Shown: positions 11,014 to 21,428 of the stretch, piece after piece
Layout: the number at the start of each line of letters is the position of its first letter
Numbering within the stretch: position 1 is the stretch's first letter
Assembly: GCA_046328715.1 (NCBI GenBank)
Contig: JAXLWB010000003.1
Location: forward strand, 274,436-338,435
Origin: JAXLWB01 sp046328715
GTDB lineage: Bacteria > Chloroflexota > Anaerolineae > Caldilineales > Caldilineaceae
Direction of reading: 5' to 3'
DNA length: 64,000 nt
The notes under the pieces: model-generated
Database searches by the model: none
What the model saw: the letters and a program-made list of their open reading frames with translations, nothing else
What the model was told of the DNA's origin: nothing
Made by a program: the position numbers and the translations under genes

Positions 11014-13524
11014 ATGATGCTTAATCTATTGCTTACAGTCGCCATCCTGCTTGGGCTGGCGCTATTGTTATTTGCACTCTTCTTTTTCTACCTCTACTAC
11101 TGGCTGATTCAACGGGCGATGCCTCAGTTGTACGGTAAGGTCAAGCTGCCGGGTTTGCAAGATCAAGTAGAGATTCGCCGTGATAAGTTTGGCATTCCTC
11201 ACATCGCAGCACAAAACCGCGCTGACCTTTTCCGAGCGCAAGGTTTTGTCCATGCCCAGGATCGCTTCTGGCAGATGGAACAGAATCGGCGCATCGCACG
11301 TGGCACCCTGGCCGAAGTCTTTGGCGAACCAGCCTTGGAGGCGGATCGCTTTAGCCGCATCATCGGCTTTTGGCGAGCGGCGCAGGCGGAGTTAGCAGAG
11401 ATGGATGGCGAAACGCGCCAGATTCTCGATTGGTACGCCGAAGGGGTGAATGCCTATCTCAACGCCCGTCCCAAACGGGTGGCTGCCGAAATCAATCTGC
11501 TCCGTATTCAGCCCGAGCCGTGGAGTGCGCTCGACACGGTGGGGTACAGCAAGGTGATGGCCTGGGGACTCAGCCTCAACTGGGAAAGTGAACTGACTCG
11601 TCTGCAGTTGATGCAGAAGTTCGACCCTTATGTCGCTGCGGAGCTTGAGCCTGACTATCCGAAAAAATCACCAATCATCCTGGAAGGGGTCAGCGACGAC
11701 GAGCGACTGCGCGCCATTCAGATTAGCGGCTTACTGCTAAACGAATATGATAAGCTGCGAGAATGGCTTGGTCAGCCTGGGCAAGGACAAGGCAGCAATA
11801 GTTGGGTTGTCGCCCCCGCCAAGAGTCTCAACGGTCGCCCACTGCTCTGCAACGATCCCCATCTCAGCATTTCCATCCCCGGCGTCTGGTACGAAAACCA
11901 CCTCACCTGCCCCGACTACGAAGTGAGTGGCGTCTCCTTTCCCGGCACCCCCGGCATTGTGATCGGTCACAATGCGCAGATCGCCTGGGGCTTTACCAAT
12001 GCCCAGGTCGATGTGCAGGATCTCTATCTCGAACGCGCCAATCCAAAGGCTCCGACTCAATTTGAATACAACGGACAATGGGAACTAGCCCAGGTGATCG
12101 AGGAAGTGATTCAGGTACGCCGAGGTAAACCTCATGTCGAGAACGTCGTCATTACACGGCATGGCCCGTTGATTGATGGTTTGATCAGACAAGAAGACAA
12201 GAAGATAGGAAGACAAGGAGACGGGGCTAACATTGCCGCAATCCGCAATCTCCACTCTCCAATCCCCAATCTCCATTTCTCCCTCAAATGGACCGGCCAT
12301 CAACCCAGCCAAACCCTGCGTGCCATGCTCAAACTCAACCAGGCGCACAACTGGGAAGAATTCGACACCGCTTTGGCCGATTGGCATTGTCCACCGCAAA
12401 ATGTCACCTTTGCCGATAAGGAGGGAAACATCGGCTACCTGCTGGCTGGACGAGTTCCCGTACGCGACAAAAACCTGGGGCTGGTGCCGGCCGTGGGTTG
12501 GACAGACGAAGCGGAATGGAGCGGAACCATCCCGCACACTGAGTTACCGCGTTTATTGAACCCGTCCAGTGGTCTGATCGTTACTGCTAATAACAAAATG
12601 GTCGGCGATGATTACCCCTACTTCCTCGGTGCCGAATTCTATCCGGGCTTTCGTGCCGCTCGCATCGAAGAGTTGCTGCGGGAGCGCGAGCGTTTCACCA
12701 TACGTGAAATGGAAGAGATGCAGTTGGATACCGGCAGCAAATATGCGCAGGCATTGACTCCATGGATCAAATTATTACAGAGCGACGACCCGTGGGAAAA
12801 GGCGGCTTTGCAGGAGTTGCGCCGCTGGCAGTATCAGATGGACGGTGACAGCATTGCTGCGATGGTCTTTCAGGCCACGCTGATCGAGCTGCTAGAGATG
12901 ACCTTTGGCGATAAGTTGGGCGCGGTCAAAAACAGCTACTTGGGCATCAGTCAAACCCCGCTCTTTTTAATCCACGGCTTTGTCACACGCGCCGAAGTGC
13001 GGCTGCTAGAGTTGATCAACGACCAGGAACGCTCCCCTTGGTACACCGACGCCAAGAGTGGACGCCAACGCAGCCGTGATGAACTCCTGCAAGAAGCCTT
13101 CACACGTGCGGTCAAATGGATTCGCAGCGATGTCAGTGAGGTGACAAGCCGTTGGCAATGGGCTCGCCAACATCAGGTGCTCTATGCGCACCCGCTGGGC
13201 AGCGCACGGCTGGTGGGGCGCTTCTTCAATCGCGGCCCACTGACCATCGGCGGCAGCGCCTACAGCCCGAATGTGACCCGCTCGGCCCCGACCAAACCGC
13301 CCGGATTAGTGCAAGTGATCGCCAGTTACCGCCAGGTCTACGAGGTTGGAGCCTGGGATCGTGCGGAAAGTGTGTTGCCACTCGGCCAATCCGGTCACCC
13401 ACTGAGTGACCACTACGACAACCAGATGATCATGTGGAAAGAAGGCACGTATCACCGCATGCCGTGGAGCATAGGCGAGGTGGAAAAGGTAACGGAGTAT
13501 AAGCTGGTTTTGAGTTCAGCGTGA
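11014..13524 (+). CDS. Penicillin acylase family protein (N-terminal nucleophile hydrolase)
   Basis: This 836-residue protein has an N-terminal membrane segment, then the alpha-chain pattern FGIPHIAAQNRADLFRAQGF and HAQDRFWQMEQNRRIARG. The maturation site is GQGSNSWVV, where the Ser after Gly would become the beta-chain nucleophile. CNDPHLSISIPGVWYE and the oxyanion-region Asn follow. The family cleaves amide bonds of acyl compounds such as beta-lactams or N-acyl homoserine lactones; the substrate is unknown. The frame is open from 10783, but GGGAG ten bases before the ATG at 11014 supports that start. About 35 residues after TRHGPLID are repeat-encoded. Confidence 0.9.
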   Translation: MMLNLLLTVAILLGLALLLFALFFFYLYYWLIQRAMPQLYGKVKLPGLQDQVEIRRDKFGIPHIAAQNRADLFRAQGFVHAQDRFWQMEQNRRIARGTLAEVFGEPALEADRFSRIIGFWRAAQAELAEMDGETRQILDWYAEGVNAYLNARPKRVAAEINLLRIQPEPWSALDTVGYSKVMAWGLSLNWESELTRLQLMQKFDPYVAAELEPDYPKKSPIILEGVSDDERLRAIQISGLLLNEYDKLREWLGQPGQGQGSNSWVVAPAKSLNGRPLLCNDPHLSISIPGVWYENHLTCPDYEVSGVSFPGTPGIVIGHNAQIAWGFTNAQVDVQDLYLERANPKAPTQFEYNGQWELAQVIEEVIQVRRGKPHVENVVITRHGPLIDGLIRQEDKKIGRQGDGANIAAIRNLHSPIPNLHFSLKWTGHQPSQTLRAMLKLNQAHNWEEFDTALADWHCPPQNVTFADKEGNIGYLLAGRVPVRDKNLGLVPAVGWTDEAEWSGTIPHTELPRLLNPSSGLIVTANNKMVGDDYPYFLGAEFYPGFRAARIEELLRERERFTIREMEEMQLDTGSKYAQALTPWIKLLQSDDPWEKAALQELRRWQYQMDGDSIAAMVFQATLIELLEMTFGDKLGAVKNSYLGISQTPLFLIHGFVTRAEVRLLELINDQERSPWYTDAKSGRQRSRDELLQEAFTRAVKWIRSDVSEVTSRWQWARQHQVLYAHPLGSARLVGRFFNRGPLTIGGSAYSPNVTRSAPTKPPGLVQVIASYRQVYEVGAWDRAESVLPLGQSGHPLSDHYDNQMIMWKEGTYHRMPWSIGEVEKVTEYKLVLSSA
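12182..12287. repeat. Low-complexity repeat inside the penicillin acylase gene
   Basis: AGACAAGAAGACAAGAAGA words are followed by CCGCAATCCGCAATCTCC and CAATCCCCAATCTCC words. They read through in frame, inserting a Lys/Gln/Asp- then Ile/Pro/Asn-rich segment between GPLIDG and FSLKWTGHQPSQTLRAM. The words match those at 4098-4170 and 1673-1731. Confidence 0.7.
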
Positions 13525-13608
13525 GTGAGATTGAGAGATTAGGGGATACTCTAGGATACAGGACTGAGGTTGCAGCACTATTGGGTGCACAGATTTAGTC
13601 GATCCGTT

Positions 13609-14073
13609 TTATTTTTCACGTTTCCCTTCCTCCAAAAGTTTGATCATCTCGTTGATTCGCTTCGCCCGCGTCTCATCCCGTTTTGCGCTCTCAATCCAGC
13701 GAATAAAGTTTTTCCGATAGAACGTCGGTAAACTGTCGAAGAATGTCGCTGCGTTTTTATTATCCGATAGGGCTTGCGCAATATCTGGCGACAGATTGCC
13801 TTCTTGCGGACCTTCCAGTGACAATTTTACTGTCACATTGACACCCGGTTCAATGCCGCTATCTCGTATCCACGCGGCTCCTAGACGAAGAAAATAATCT
13901 TGTCCCAATGCGCCCAGCGTGCCACGTACAGCAATCCCATTGATCGTCCCCGTTACATAATAGCGCGGTTTTGCCCCCCAGACTTCGCGTGGTGAGAATG
14001 GAATCGCAACAAAGGTAAAACTACCTTCCCGCTGTACAGTTGCATCAAATTGTTTTTGATCTGCATCATTCAT
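13609..14073 (-). CDS. YdeI/OmdA-family DUF1905 protein
   Basis: The 154-residue protein has an N-terminal DUF1905 beta domain (RYYVTGTINGIAVRGTLG) and a C-terminal YdeI/OmdA-like helical segment (FFDSLPTFYRKNFIRWIESAKRDETRAKRI). The closing pattern of Tyr...Ile-x-x-Ala...R(A)xRI is characteristic. The biochemical role of the family is not established; some members affect antimicrobial-peptide or bacteriocin tolerance. It stands alone between the acylase and a TIM-barrel gene. Confidence 0.82.
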   Translation of the reverse strand: MNDADQKQFDATVQREGSFTFVAIPFSPREVWGAKPRYYVTGTINGIAVRGTLGALGQDYFLRLGAAWIRDSGIEPGVNVTVKLSLEGPQEGNLSPDIAQALSDNKNAATFFDSLPTFYRKNFIRWIESAKRDETRAKRINEMIKLLEEGKREK

Positions 14074-14237
14074 GTCGACATGTCCTGTGCGTGTTCATAT
14101 TTGCAGGGAGTTAGATACACATCCACGGCTTAAGCAAGATGTCATTTCGACAAGGGCTGTTTCGAGGAGAAATCTTGCTATTTTTGTCGTCTTGCGTAAG
14201 TCCTAACATCATCTTTTTGCTCAATGTTTGGTATAGA

Positions 14238-15002
14238 TTAACCCAAAACGCCTCGCAAAAATTCCACCGCCGATTTCGCCTCCACTGCGAAGTCCTTCCA
14301 ACTACATTCCACCGAGACCATTCCATCATAGCCCGCATGGCGCAGCAGATCAACAAAACGGGCATAGGGGTAGACGCCAGTGCCTGGGGCCAATCTTCCG
14401 GTATCCGCAACATGAATGTGCGCCAGCCAATCTCGGTTATCGAGCAGTGTCTCCAAGGGCTCGTTTTCTTCGTCCATGTGGTAAAAGTCAGCCAACACGC
14501 GGATTGAGGGGCGATTGACGGCTTTGGCAAATTCTACCCCTTCGGCCACGCTGTTGATGATATTCGACTCTTTGCGGTTGAGTGGTTCGATGGCAATGGT
14601 CACGGAGCCGGGGTCGGCTGCGTCAGCGACCAGGGTGAGAAAGTGGACAATTTGCTCCACAGCGCGCTCCCGAGGAAAGCCTTCTGGCACACTGCGCGAG
14701 CCACCGCTGCCGATCACGGCAATCGTTGCGCCGATTTGCTCAATGCGGTCGATTGCCCGCTTAACATAATTTTGCATCCGACCTTCATCCACATTTGGAC
14801 CGACGATCTTCAAGTCACGCGGCAGAAACAGGTTAAACGACTGCACAGGAATCGGCGAAGCTTGATATTGGGCGAGAATCGGTGCAAAGGCAGCGTCATC
14901 CTGGTCAGGAAGCAACGAGGTCACGCCCGCTTCGAGGTAATCAAAACCAGCGGCATACACGGCTGCCGCTTGATCAATTGAGGCACAACATCCGAATTGC
15001 AT
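14238..15002 (-). CDS. Sugar phosphate isomerase/epimerase (second TIM-barrel copy)
   Basis: The 254-residue protein is a compact xylose-isomerase-like TIM barrel. It shows TIAIEPLNRKESNIINS (metal-ligand Glu), LADFYHMDEE, AHIHVADTGR and a final SVECSWKDF strand. It is distant from the copy at 7008. AGGAG lies seven bases before the ATG. The upstream Gfo/Idh/MocA gene (15097-16152) is on the same strand, repeating the isomerase-oxidoreductase pairing of the first operon, which suggests a second carbohydrate-conversion unit. Its substrate is unknown. Confidence 0.87.
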   Translation of the reverse strand: MQFGCCASIDQAAAVYAAGFDYLEAGVTSLLPDQDDAAFAPILAQYQASPIPVQSFNLFLPRDLKIVGPNVDEGRMQNYVKRAIDRIEQIGATIAVIGSGGSRSVPEGFPRERAVEQIVHFLTLVADAADPGSVTIAIEPLNRKESNIINSVAEGVEFAKAVNRPSIRVLADFYHMDEENEPLETLLDNRDWLAHIHVADTGRLAPGTGVYPYARFVDLLRHAGYDGMVSVECSWKDFAVEAKSAVEFLRGVLG

Positions 15003-15013
15003 GGGAAGCTCCT

Positions 15014-15098
15014 AAAAGTGGCAGAGTGGCAGAGTTGGAAAGTGGCAAAGTTGAAGAGTTGAAAAGTATGATAATACCCTTGTTACTCTGCCACTTTT
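15014..15098. repeat. Low-complexity spacer repeat ending in a 14-bp hairpin pair
   Basis: AAAAGTGGCAGAGT (15014-15027) and ACTCTGCCACTTTT (15085-15098) are perfectly complementary. Between them are further GTGGCAAAGTTG words. The right arm includes the stop codon of the oxidoreductase gene. It may reduce read-through into the isomerase gene. Confidence 0.75.
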
Positions 15099-16152
15099 AA
15101 ATCGGTGACAATTGCCGACAACGTTCGAGAATCTCCACTTGGCGGCGGACGCTTGCAGGGGTGATGGCAAGAGGTGCGCCGTGGCGAATGGCGGCGTAGA
15201 GATCATTGTAGAGCGGTTCCATGCTCTTGCCAAAGTTGAAGTCGATAGTGACAGACTCTTCCTTCCAAGGTAGGACTTCGCTGTTGTAACCGCGGTCAGG
15301 TGTTGGTGCGGTATCGAGCACGAGAGGTGAGGCTTCGGCTGGGTCGAAATATTTCCAACGAATCTCACGCCGATCGCGGCTGACGAGTGTTCCCTGTGTT
15401 CCCATTACCAGCCAAGCATCTTGCGGATAGGCACAGGTATTGGACAATTCGACGTCGATCAGCGGGCCATCCTTGGGCTTGATGATCAGTTTGACGTGGC
15501 TTTCGGCATCACCGGCGAAGAGCGGCGTTGTCTCCATGTGGCAGAAGATCTCGGGGCTAGGATCGGCAAAGAAGTGGATCGCCCAATCGATGGGATGAGC
15601 ACCCTTGTTATTCAAATCACCGCCGCCGTAGGCTTTAAGCGTTTGCCAATCCCAACGGCGACGAAAACTATTGCCCGTCATGCGAATCTGGACAATGCGT
15701 CCGAGGACACCCGAGTCGATCACCTCTTTGACCTTGAGGAAATCAGCGTGATAGCGATAGTTCTGGTTGACAGTAAGGAGTTTACCCGTTTCCTGGGCCA
15801 CCCTGATCATTTCGTCCACACCTGCGAGCGAGGGTGCCATTGGCTTCTCGACGATGACATGTTTGCCAGCGCGCAAGACGGCGATGACATCATGAACATG
15901 GTGATGGCTGGGCGTCGCAACCACCACAAGTTCAACTGCCTGGTCAGCCAGCAGTGGCTCGATAGCATTGTAGGCCAGACAATCGAATCGCTCGACCGCC
16001 TCTTGCTGACGGTTTGCATCGGGGTCGCAAACGGCTACGATGCGGAAACTCGTTCCTAGTTCAGCCACCGCATTGGCATGGATTCCCCAACCGCTGCGCC
16101 CTAACCCCGCAATGCCTACACGAACAGGCTCCGTTGATTGATCGGACATCAT
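15097..16152 (-). CDS. Gfo/Idh/MocA family oxidoreductase (second copy)
   Basis: The 351-residue protein has a Rossmann start (VGIAGLGRSGWGIHANAV), the EKP motif in HVIVEKPMAPSL, and DLNNKGAHPIDWAIHF as the substrate-domain His motif. It is an NAD(P)-dependent oxidoreductase of sugar or inositol type. AAGGA precedes two adjacent ATGs at 16152. With the downstream TIM-barrel gene it forms a two-gene unit. It is clearly diverged from the copy at 8504, so this is not a recent duplication. Confidence 0.9.
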   Translation of the reverse strand: MMSDQSTEPVRVGIAGLGRSGWGIHANAVAELGTSFRIVAVCDPDANRQQEAVERFDCLAYNAIEPLLADQAVELVVVATPSHHHVHDVIAVLRAGKHVIVEKPMAPSLAGVDEMIRVAQETGKLLTVNQNYRYHADFLKVKEVIDSGVLGRIVQIRMTGNSFRRRWDWQTLKAYGGGDLNNKGAHPIDWAIHFFADPSPEIFCHMETTPLFAGDAESHVKLIIKPKDGPLIDVELSNTCAYPQDAWLVMGTQGTLVSRDRREIRWKYFDPAEASPLVLDTAPTPDRGYNSEVLPWKEESVTIDFNFGKSMEPLYNDLYAAIRHGAPLAITPASVRRQVEILERCRQLSPI

Positions 16153-16167
16153 AAATCCTTATTCTTT

Positions 16168-16212
16168 ACAAGATGAGAGCCGCAAAGCATTTCTCTGCGG
16201 CTCTCATCTTGT
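16168..16212 (-). terminator. Perfect 17-bp hairpin terminator
   Basis: ACAAGATGAGAGCCGCA (16168-16184) and its exact complement (16196-16212) flank an 11-base loop. It lies just downstream of the SH3-protein gene and just upstream of the oxidoreductase start on the minus strand. No T-run follows on the minus strand, so it may need Rho or may act as an RNA-stabilising hairpin. Confidence 0.75.
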
Positions 16213-16255
16213 GGTTTGAAGTAAATTTACTCGTCACTATTGATAATCACCCTCT

Positions 16256-17557
16256 TTACGGTGTTGGAGTCGCTGTCGGCAGCAGCAACGGTGCTTCCGT
16301 CGGTGTTGCGGCCTCAGCAGGTGCGGTGGCGGGTGAACCATCATTGTTCACAACGGGCACCGTCTCATTGGAGGGCGGATTGGCGACCAAACGAGAAGCA
16401 ACCCAGCCACCGTTATCCAAACGGAACCAGGAGCCATCGACGTTGCGTCCAACAATGGTAATTGCTTGCCCTGTAATCGTTCCGCCCAAGACTTCAAATT
16501 CGGTACCAGGGCCAGAGCGCAAGTTTGCGTCGACTGTAACCGTAGGTCCAGTGACCGTGGGTGTGGTCGGTGTGGTGGCCTCTACGGTTGGGGTCGCTAC
16601 TAGGGTTGTAGTCGGCACAGCAGTCGCCACCGGGGTCGGCGCGGGAAGAGCAACCGAGGAGGATGCTTGGCGCAGCGCAGCAATTTGTGCTTCGGTTGCT
16701 TGCGGCAAGTTCGCTGGCACAGCGTCCACGACCAAGATGGAAACCCAGTAGCCACTGTCGAGCAACAGCCAACTTTGGTCGGCACTTTGCGCCACAACGC
16801 TAATTGGTGTGCCAGCAGCAAGTTGCGTCACGACTGAGGTGGCATCCAAATTCGTGTCGGAACGGATGTTGGAGATGGCACTCAATGTGGCATTGAAGGC
16901 ACCAGTTGTAGTTGCAGTTGTTGCCACACTGGTGGTGGGCGTCGCAGTGGTAGTCAGTTGCTCTGTGGTAGTCAACGCTTCGCTGGTCGTCGGTACGGTC
17001 GAAGTTGTGATACTCGCGGTGCTGGTTACTTCACTGGTTGTGGTTGGGGCGGTGGTTTCAGTAAGTTCACTTGTTTCCGTAAGCGAAGGTGTGGTCGTCA
17101 CTTCGGCGGTGGGTTCGGGCAAGGGAGGTACTTCCAAACCGAGCTGGGCGCGTAGGTTGCGACCTAACGCCAGCGAGGACTTCACAGGGAAGGTATTGGT
17201 CGGTTGTTGGCTGCTGCGCAAGCGGATTGAGATTGGAGTTGTGATCACGCCACTTTCACTAACGACAACCTCCATCTGCACATCAAAAGTAATCACTGTG
17301 GTCTGTGTCACAGGCTGAGTGACGGTCTCGGTCGGCGTAGTCGCCGAAGTTATGACTTCGGATGTGACCAACGTAATCGTAAATGGAATCTGCTGCTGGA
17401 CGGTTACCGTCACGGGTTGGCTAAGCGGCACACCAGAAGTAGCAGATTGTGTGCTCGCGCTGGCAAACAAACGTTGTGCCGGAAAGCCAATCGCCACCAA
17501 CAGTAGAGCAAATAATGAAATAAAGAACGTGGTCAAGAGTAAGCTTCGGCGAAGCAT
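16256..17557 (-). CDS. Secreted SH3-domain protein with Thr-rich linkers
   Basis: The 433-residue protein starts with a signal peptide or membrane anchor (RRSLLLTTFFISLFALLLVAI). A Thr/Val/Pro-rich region follows, then two bacterial SH3 modules. The first is ISNIRSDTNLDATSV...YWVS; the second is ANLRSGPGTEFEVLG...GGWVASRLV. The C-terminus is again Thr/Pro-rich. Such SH3b domains bind peptidoglycan or cell-surface ligands. GGAGGAG stands four to five bases before the ATG at 17557 and decides the start over the longer frame to 17617. No enzymatic domain is visible. Confidence 0.82.
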   Translation of the reverse strand: MLRRSLLLTTFFISLFALLLVAIGFPAQRLFASASTQSATSGVPLSQPVTVTVQQQIPFTITLVTSEVITSATTPTETVTQPVTQTTVITFDVQMEVVVSESGVITTPISIRLRSSQQPTNTFPVKSSLALGRNLRAQLGLEVPPLPEPTAEVTTTPSLTETSELTETTAPTTTSEVTSTASITTSTVPTTSEALTTTEQLTTTATPTTSVATTATTTGAFNATLSAISNIRSDTNLDATSVVTQLAAGTPISVVAQSADQSWLLLDSGYWVSILVVDAVPANLPQATEAQIAALRQASSSVALPAPTPVATAVPTTTLVATPTVEATTPTTPTVTGPTVTVDANLRSGPGTEFEVLGGTITGQAITIVGRNVDGSWFRLDNGGWVASRLVANPPSNETVPVVNNDGSPATAPAEAATPTEAPLLLPTATPTP

Positions 17558-17843
17558 GTCTCCTCCAATCGTGGGGCACCTTGAGGATGCCAGGGTGGAT
17601 AGACTAGCGGTTGCCACTCAGGTAGATTGTTGCAGATAACAACTGTACCTGAGCGCATGAGTATAGCATTGTCCGCAGTTTACTATATAAAATGAGTAAA
17701 ATTGCTATACCTATAGGTTAACCGGGAAATGGATTTTTGTAAAGGGTGAGACTTAACTAATCATACCAATTGTGCTCTAAAATGCCATCGATTTCAGCCA
17801 TATTTATGAGGAAAATTCCCGGTGCTTGCAACCGCAATTGGTG

Positions 17844-18266
17844 CTATTCATCACGCGGTGGACGCTGACGCATCTGTTTGACGTTGCTTCGTTGGCGTTT
17901 CTTCTGGATGCGTTTAGCCTTCGAGGCAGCGGTAGGTCGGGTCGCTTTGCGTTGGCGTGGTGCAATGGTAGCGCGTTGGATCAGTTCGATCAGACGTTGG
18001 TAGGCGAGTTGGCGATTGTCGAGTTGCGAGCGGGTGCTCCGTTCGGTGATGACGAGAATCCCTTCATCAGTCATACGGCTGCCGGCCAGTTGAAGCAACC
18101 GTTGACGCACACCTTCGGGCAGGTTGGGCGAATGGACCACGTCAAAGCGTAACTGTACAGCCGTCTCTACTTTGTTAACATTCTGTCCTCCGGGGCCTGA
18201 GGCTCGGATAAACTCTTCGCTCACTTCGTTATCTTCCAACACTATCTGTTCAGTAATCTGTATCAT
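17844..18266 (-). CDS. arfB: Alternative ribosome-rescue factor ArfB (peptidyl-tRNA hydrolase)
   Basis: The 140-residue protein has the class-I release-factor GGQ motif in ASGPGGQNVNKVET and a short C-terminal tail rich in Lys/Arg (RKATRP...KAKRIQKKRQR). Absence of stop-codon recognition domains and the basic tail are the hallmarks of ArfB (YaeJ), which hydrolyses peptidyl-tRNA on stalled ribosomes with the tail in the empty mRNA channel. GGAAG lies upstream of the ATG at 18266; the frame is open to 18296. It stands alone. Confidence 0.92.
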   Translation of the reverse strand: MIQITEQIVLEDNEVSEEFIRASGPGGQNVNKVETAVQLRFDVVHSPNLPEGVRQRLLQLAGSRMTDEGILVITERSTRSQLDNRQLAYQRLIELIQRATIAPRQRKATRPTAASKAKRIQKKRQRSNVKQMRQRPPRDE

Positions 18267-18432
18267 CGTCTTCCGTCGATTCAAGAAATCTTTCACGATC
18301 CGCTACAATAGTATAAAAGTCGTTACAAAGTCACAAACTAAACTCTGCCCGGAATGAGAACCTGTGTCTTCTTGCTAAAAAATTGCTTTGCAAGTACCGG
18401 TTCTCATTGCAACGGCTGTTTAAAGGCTCACT

Positions 18433-18966
18433 ATGAAACTCTTTGGCGTGAAGTTGACGGTTGCGCCTAGCGCATATCTATGGCTGCTGTTGCTCTGGGG
18501 GATTCTAACTTTCATTCCCTATCGTTTGATTGGTCTTCCCTTTACCCAATCCTTGATCGGAGCATTGATCGCCCTGTTGTTCCATCTGCTCTCGGTCTAC
18601 TGGCACGATTTTGGTCATGCGCTGGCAGCCCGTTCGACAGGTTACCCGATGACCGGGATCCATCTGTTTAGCGTGATTGCCGCCACCCTCTATCCCGCCG
18701 ATGAGCCACCGTTGCCGGCCATCATTCACATTCGGCGTGCGCTCGGCGGACCCATCGCCAGTGCAATCTTGTCTCTGATTGCATTGATACTTTGGTGGCA
18801 GCTTGGCGACAGTTCCATTTGGGGCCAATATGGAGACGTCGCATCCTTGGTGCTTGCCTTTTTCTGCCTAGAAAATTTTTTGGTCTTTACCATGCAGGTC
18901 GTTTTGCCCTTTGGCTTTAACGATGGGGCGACGTTGTACAAATGGCTGCCCAAGCTAAGAAATTAG
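18433..18966 (+). CDS. M50-like membrane protein with HDFGH in place of HExxH
   Basis: The 177-residue protein is hydrophobic, with about four to five membrane segments. Segment two carries SVYWHDFGHALAARSTGY, which sits where site-2 proteases have HExxH, and FGFNDGATLYKWLP near the C-terminus sits where they have (N/D)PxPxxDG. The catalytic Glu is Asp here. The fold assignment is an inference from these two motifs and their spacing. It could be an inactive homologue or a metalloprotease using Asp. It has no PDZ domain. Confidence 0.62.
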   Translation: MKLFGVKLTVAPSAYLWLLLLWGILTFIPYRLIGLPFTQSLIGALIALLFHLLSVYWHDFGHALAARSTGYPMTGIHLFSVIAATLYPADEPPLPAIIHIRRALGGPIASAILSLIALILWWQLGDSSIWGQYGDVASLVLAFFCLENFLVFTMQVVLPFGFNDGATLYKWLPKLRN

Positions 18967-19012
18967 CTAGCTGATAATTACAAAATTGCCAACTCAGACA
19001 AGGAGCAGAGTT

Positions 19013-19474
19013 ATGTCAACAACAACCAACTGGCGCGAACAGGGTGTCAAAGTAATTCCTGGCAATCAACTGGACACGAACACGCCACAAACACCGGGCA
19101 TGAACCGTGCGGCCGCCATTAACTTTGCCCGGGTCGGCGCGCAGAAACTCTGGGCCGGTACTGTGACGATCCACCCCAACGCCAAGACGGGTGCACATCA
19201 CCATGGCGAGTTGGAGAGCGTGATCTATGTGATTCGTGGCAAAGCACGGATGCGCTGGGGTGAACAACTTGAGTATGTGGCCGAAGCCGGCCCCGGCGAC
19301 TTTATCTTCGTGCCGCCCTTTGTGCCGCACCAGGAGATCAACGCCGATCCCGAGCAGTCGCTGGAGTGCGTGCTCGTGCGCAGCGATCAGGAAGCGGTGG
19401 TGGTCAATTTGGAGATCGAGGCGGTGGAGAAGCCAGAGGCGGTGAAGTGGGTGGATGCGATTCACAAAGATTGA
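19013..19474 (+). CDS. Cupin-domain protein
   Basis: The 153-residue protein has the two cupin motifs. Motif 1 is AKTGAHHHGELESVIYVIRG, with three His and a Glu as likely metal ligands. Motif 2 is GDFIFVPPFVPHQEIN. This single-domain type includes many small isomerases, dioxygenases and sensors; nothing visible selects among them. AAGGAG lies seven to eight bases before the ATG at 19013. Confidence 0.85.
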   Translation: MSTTTNWREQGVKVIPGNQLDTNTPQTPGMNRAAAINFARVGAQKLWAGTVTIHPNAKTGAHHHGELESVIYVIRGKARMRWGEQLEYVAEAGPGDFIFVPPFVPHQEINADPEQSLECVLVRSDQEAVVVNLEIEAVEKPEAVKWVDAIHKD

Positions 19475-19654
19475 AAAACTGTGAACACGGAAAGAACAAT
19501 TACGCTATCAAAGATTCTAGCAAAGCTGGATTTAGGCACGCTTCAAATCCGCTGAGCAATCAACAGCTCCCGCTCTTTGATCAGATCACCCTTTTTTGAT
19601 TCAAAATCCAATACCATGTAACATCAAGCAAAATCAAGTCAAGGATGCGAATTA

Positions 19655-19688
19655 TCTAAGAATCCCCCAATCTCAAATCTCAAATCTT
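19655..19688. repeat. CAATCTCAAATCTC low-complexity repeat before ettA
   Basis: CCCAATCTCAAATCTCAAATC runs right up to the ettA start codon, occupying the place of the ribosome binding site. It is the same word class as the repeats at 12,236 and 1673. Confidence 0.5.
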
Positions 19689-21364
<1,676 letters not shown>

Positions 21365-21391
21365 AGATAAGGAACGCTGGAGCGTCTGGAA

Positions 21392-21419
21392 TGGTTCCCA
21401 CGTTGGAACGTGGGAACCA
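21392..21419. terminator. Bidirectional hairpin between convergent genes
   Basis: TGGTTCCCACGTT and AACGTGGGAACCA are perfect complements separated by two bases. It lies between the 3' ends of ettA (plus) and the binding-protein gene (minus). A diverged copy of the left arm, TGGTTCCCACGCTCTGCATGG, occurs at 47,282. Confidence 0.75.
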
Positions 21420-21428
21420 GTATAAATG

